Assembly (NCBI RefSeq): GCF_000171235.2
Contig: NZ_ABEA03000202.1
Span: forward strand, 1-44,908
DNA length: 44,908 nucleotides
DNA from: Geminisphaera colitermitum TAV2
GTDB lineage: Bacteria > Verrucomicrobiota > Verrucomicrobiia > Opitutales > Opitutaceae
Direction: 5' to 3'
Below, in pieces: positions 44,511 through 44,908 of this stretch. The translations under genes and the position numbers were made by a program. The first letter of the stretch is position 1; the number at the start of each line of letters is the position of its first letter. The notes under the pieces were generated by a model that was not told where the DNA came from, made no database searches, and was given only the letters and a program-made list of their open reading frames with translations.

Positions 44511-44908
44511 GAAGGGCTGGCCGTTGGCGAGGCGAAAAAACGCATCATAGGCGAACTTGGCATCCGGAAACGCGGGACCCCCACCGTTAAATACAAAATC
44601 CGGGAATGGGTTTTCTCCCGGCAAAGCTATTGGGGGGAAACCTTTCCCATTGCCTGGGTCACCGAAACCGATTACCAAGCCGCCCTTGCCGCAGCCACGG
44701 CCGAAAGGCGGGCCGAATTTCCGCAAACCCCCGTCACCTAAACGGACAAAACCAAACCCGCCGAGGCGCGCAACTGGTAAGCCCTGGCAATTCCCGGCGG
44801 CGGGGTTTCGGTTAACCTGGCCGAAGTTGAAAGCTACCTCCCCAGCGGCAACGGCGAAAGCCCGCTCGCCAACGTCACCGACTGGCTCGAAATCTGGCTC
44901 AACCCCCA
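44511..44908 (+). pseudogene. leuS: Continuation of leuS in the same frame, with stop codons; runs off the window
   Basis: After the TAA at 44508 the same frame continues with family-matching residues: GLAVGEAKKRIIGEL, then VKYKIREWVFSRQSYWGETF, then VNLAEVESYLPSGNG and SPLANVTDWL. Two more TAA codons occur at 44739-44741 and 44778-44780, without any frameshift. At both places other LeuRS proteins have Tyr or similar (TAC would need only C to A). Whether these stops are real cannot be decided from one sequence; base-calling error near a contig end is the simplest reading. Confidence 0.7.

Noticed and set aside
43308-44726. Upstream extension of the protease frame through the complement of leuS
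   Set aside because: The extension is the Gly/Asp/Val-rich antisense of leuS. The lipoprotein signal marks the true start near 43277.
44508-44780. Reassignment of TAA to Tyr
   Set aside because: TAA ends other genes in the window normally, for example the beta-helix gene at 1073-1075.

Overview
The window is 45 kb of GC-rich chromosomal DNA from a Gram-negative bacterium. The combination of H-X9-DG-type prepilins, a PEP-CTERM protein, several polysaccharide lyase-like enzymes and a flagellar export cluster fits Verrucomicrobiota. Opitutales/Opitutaceae is my best guess, but that is inference from gene content, not from a marker comparison. No rRNA, tRNA or CRISPR was found.

Layout. (1) 2-17282 is a polysaccharide-oriented region: a beta-helix pectate-lyase-type protein (cut by the window edge), three prepilin-like genes, a FUSC-type membrane protein, a D-isomer 2-hydroxyacid dehydrogenase, a LacI regulator divergent from two heparinase II/III-like lyases, a YefM/RelE toxin-antitoxin pair, a polysaccharide pyruvyl transferase, a PEP-CTERM protein and an AGE-type epimerase. 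Three copies of a 16-bp palindrome (TTTGAACGAGTTCAAA and near copies) lie in front of the first lyase, the pyruvyl transferase and the PEP-CTERM gene, which suggests a LacI regulon. (2) 17197-19160 holds rluD-like and tatC, translationally coupled. (3) 19276-21284 is a compact minus-strand operon: a possible 36-aa ORF, a STAS-like/HATPase protein, a DUF4325 STAS-like protein and a PIN nuclease. This is the best candidate for an undescribed system. (4) 21901-27860 is gyrB and gyrA, split by a GxxExxY gene flanked by direct repeats. (5) 27993-34589 is a flagellar operon on the minus strand: flhB, flhA, a small membrane protein, fliA, motA, motB and a small unknown gene. (6) 34851-44908 holds a ketopantoate reductase-like gene, a BPL_N protein, glnS, a methyltransferase, an alginate lyase-like gene, an HtrA-like lipoprotein protease and leuS, which runs off the window.

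Two features run through the whole window. First, at least 18 homopolymer C/G tracts of about 9-18 bases occur both between and inside genes, including housekeeping genes (gyrB, leuS, tatC, rluD, flhA). Several sit immediately upstream of start codons where a Shine-Dalgarno sequence would be expected. Second, the intergenic spaces carry several families of palindromic or dispersed repeats, sometimes nested in each other (notably 41342-41826), and one copy of such a repeat is read through in frame inside gyrB.

The last 400 bases contain leuS in one continuous frame interrupted by three TAA codons, which looks more like sequence error near a contig end than a true pseudogene.
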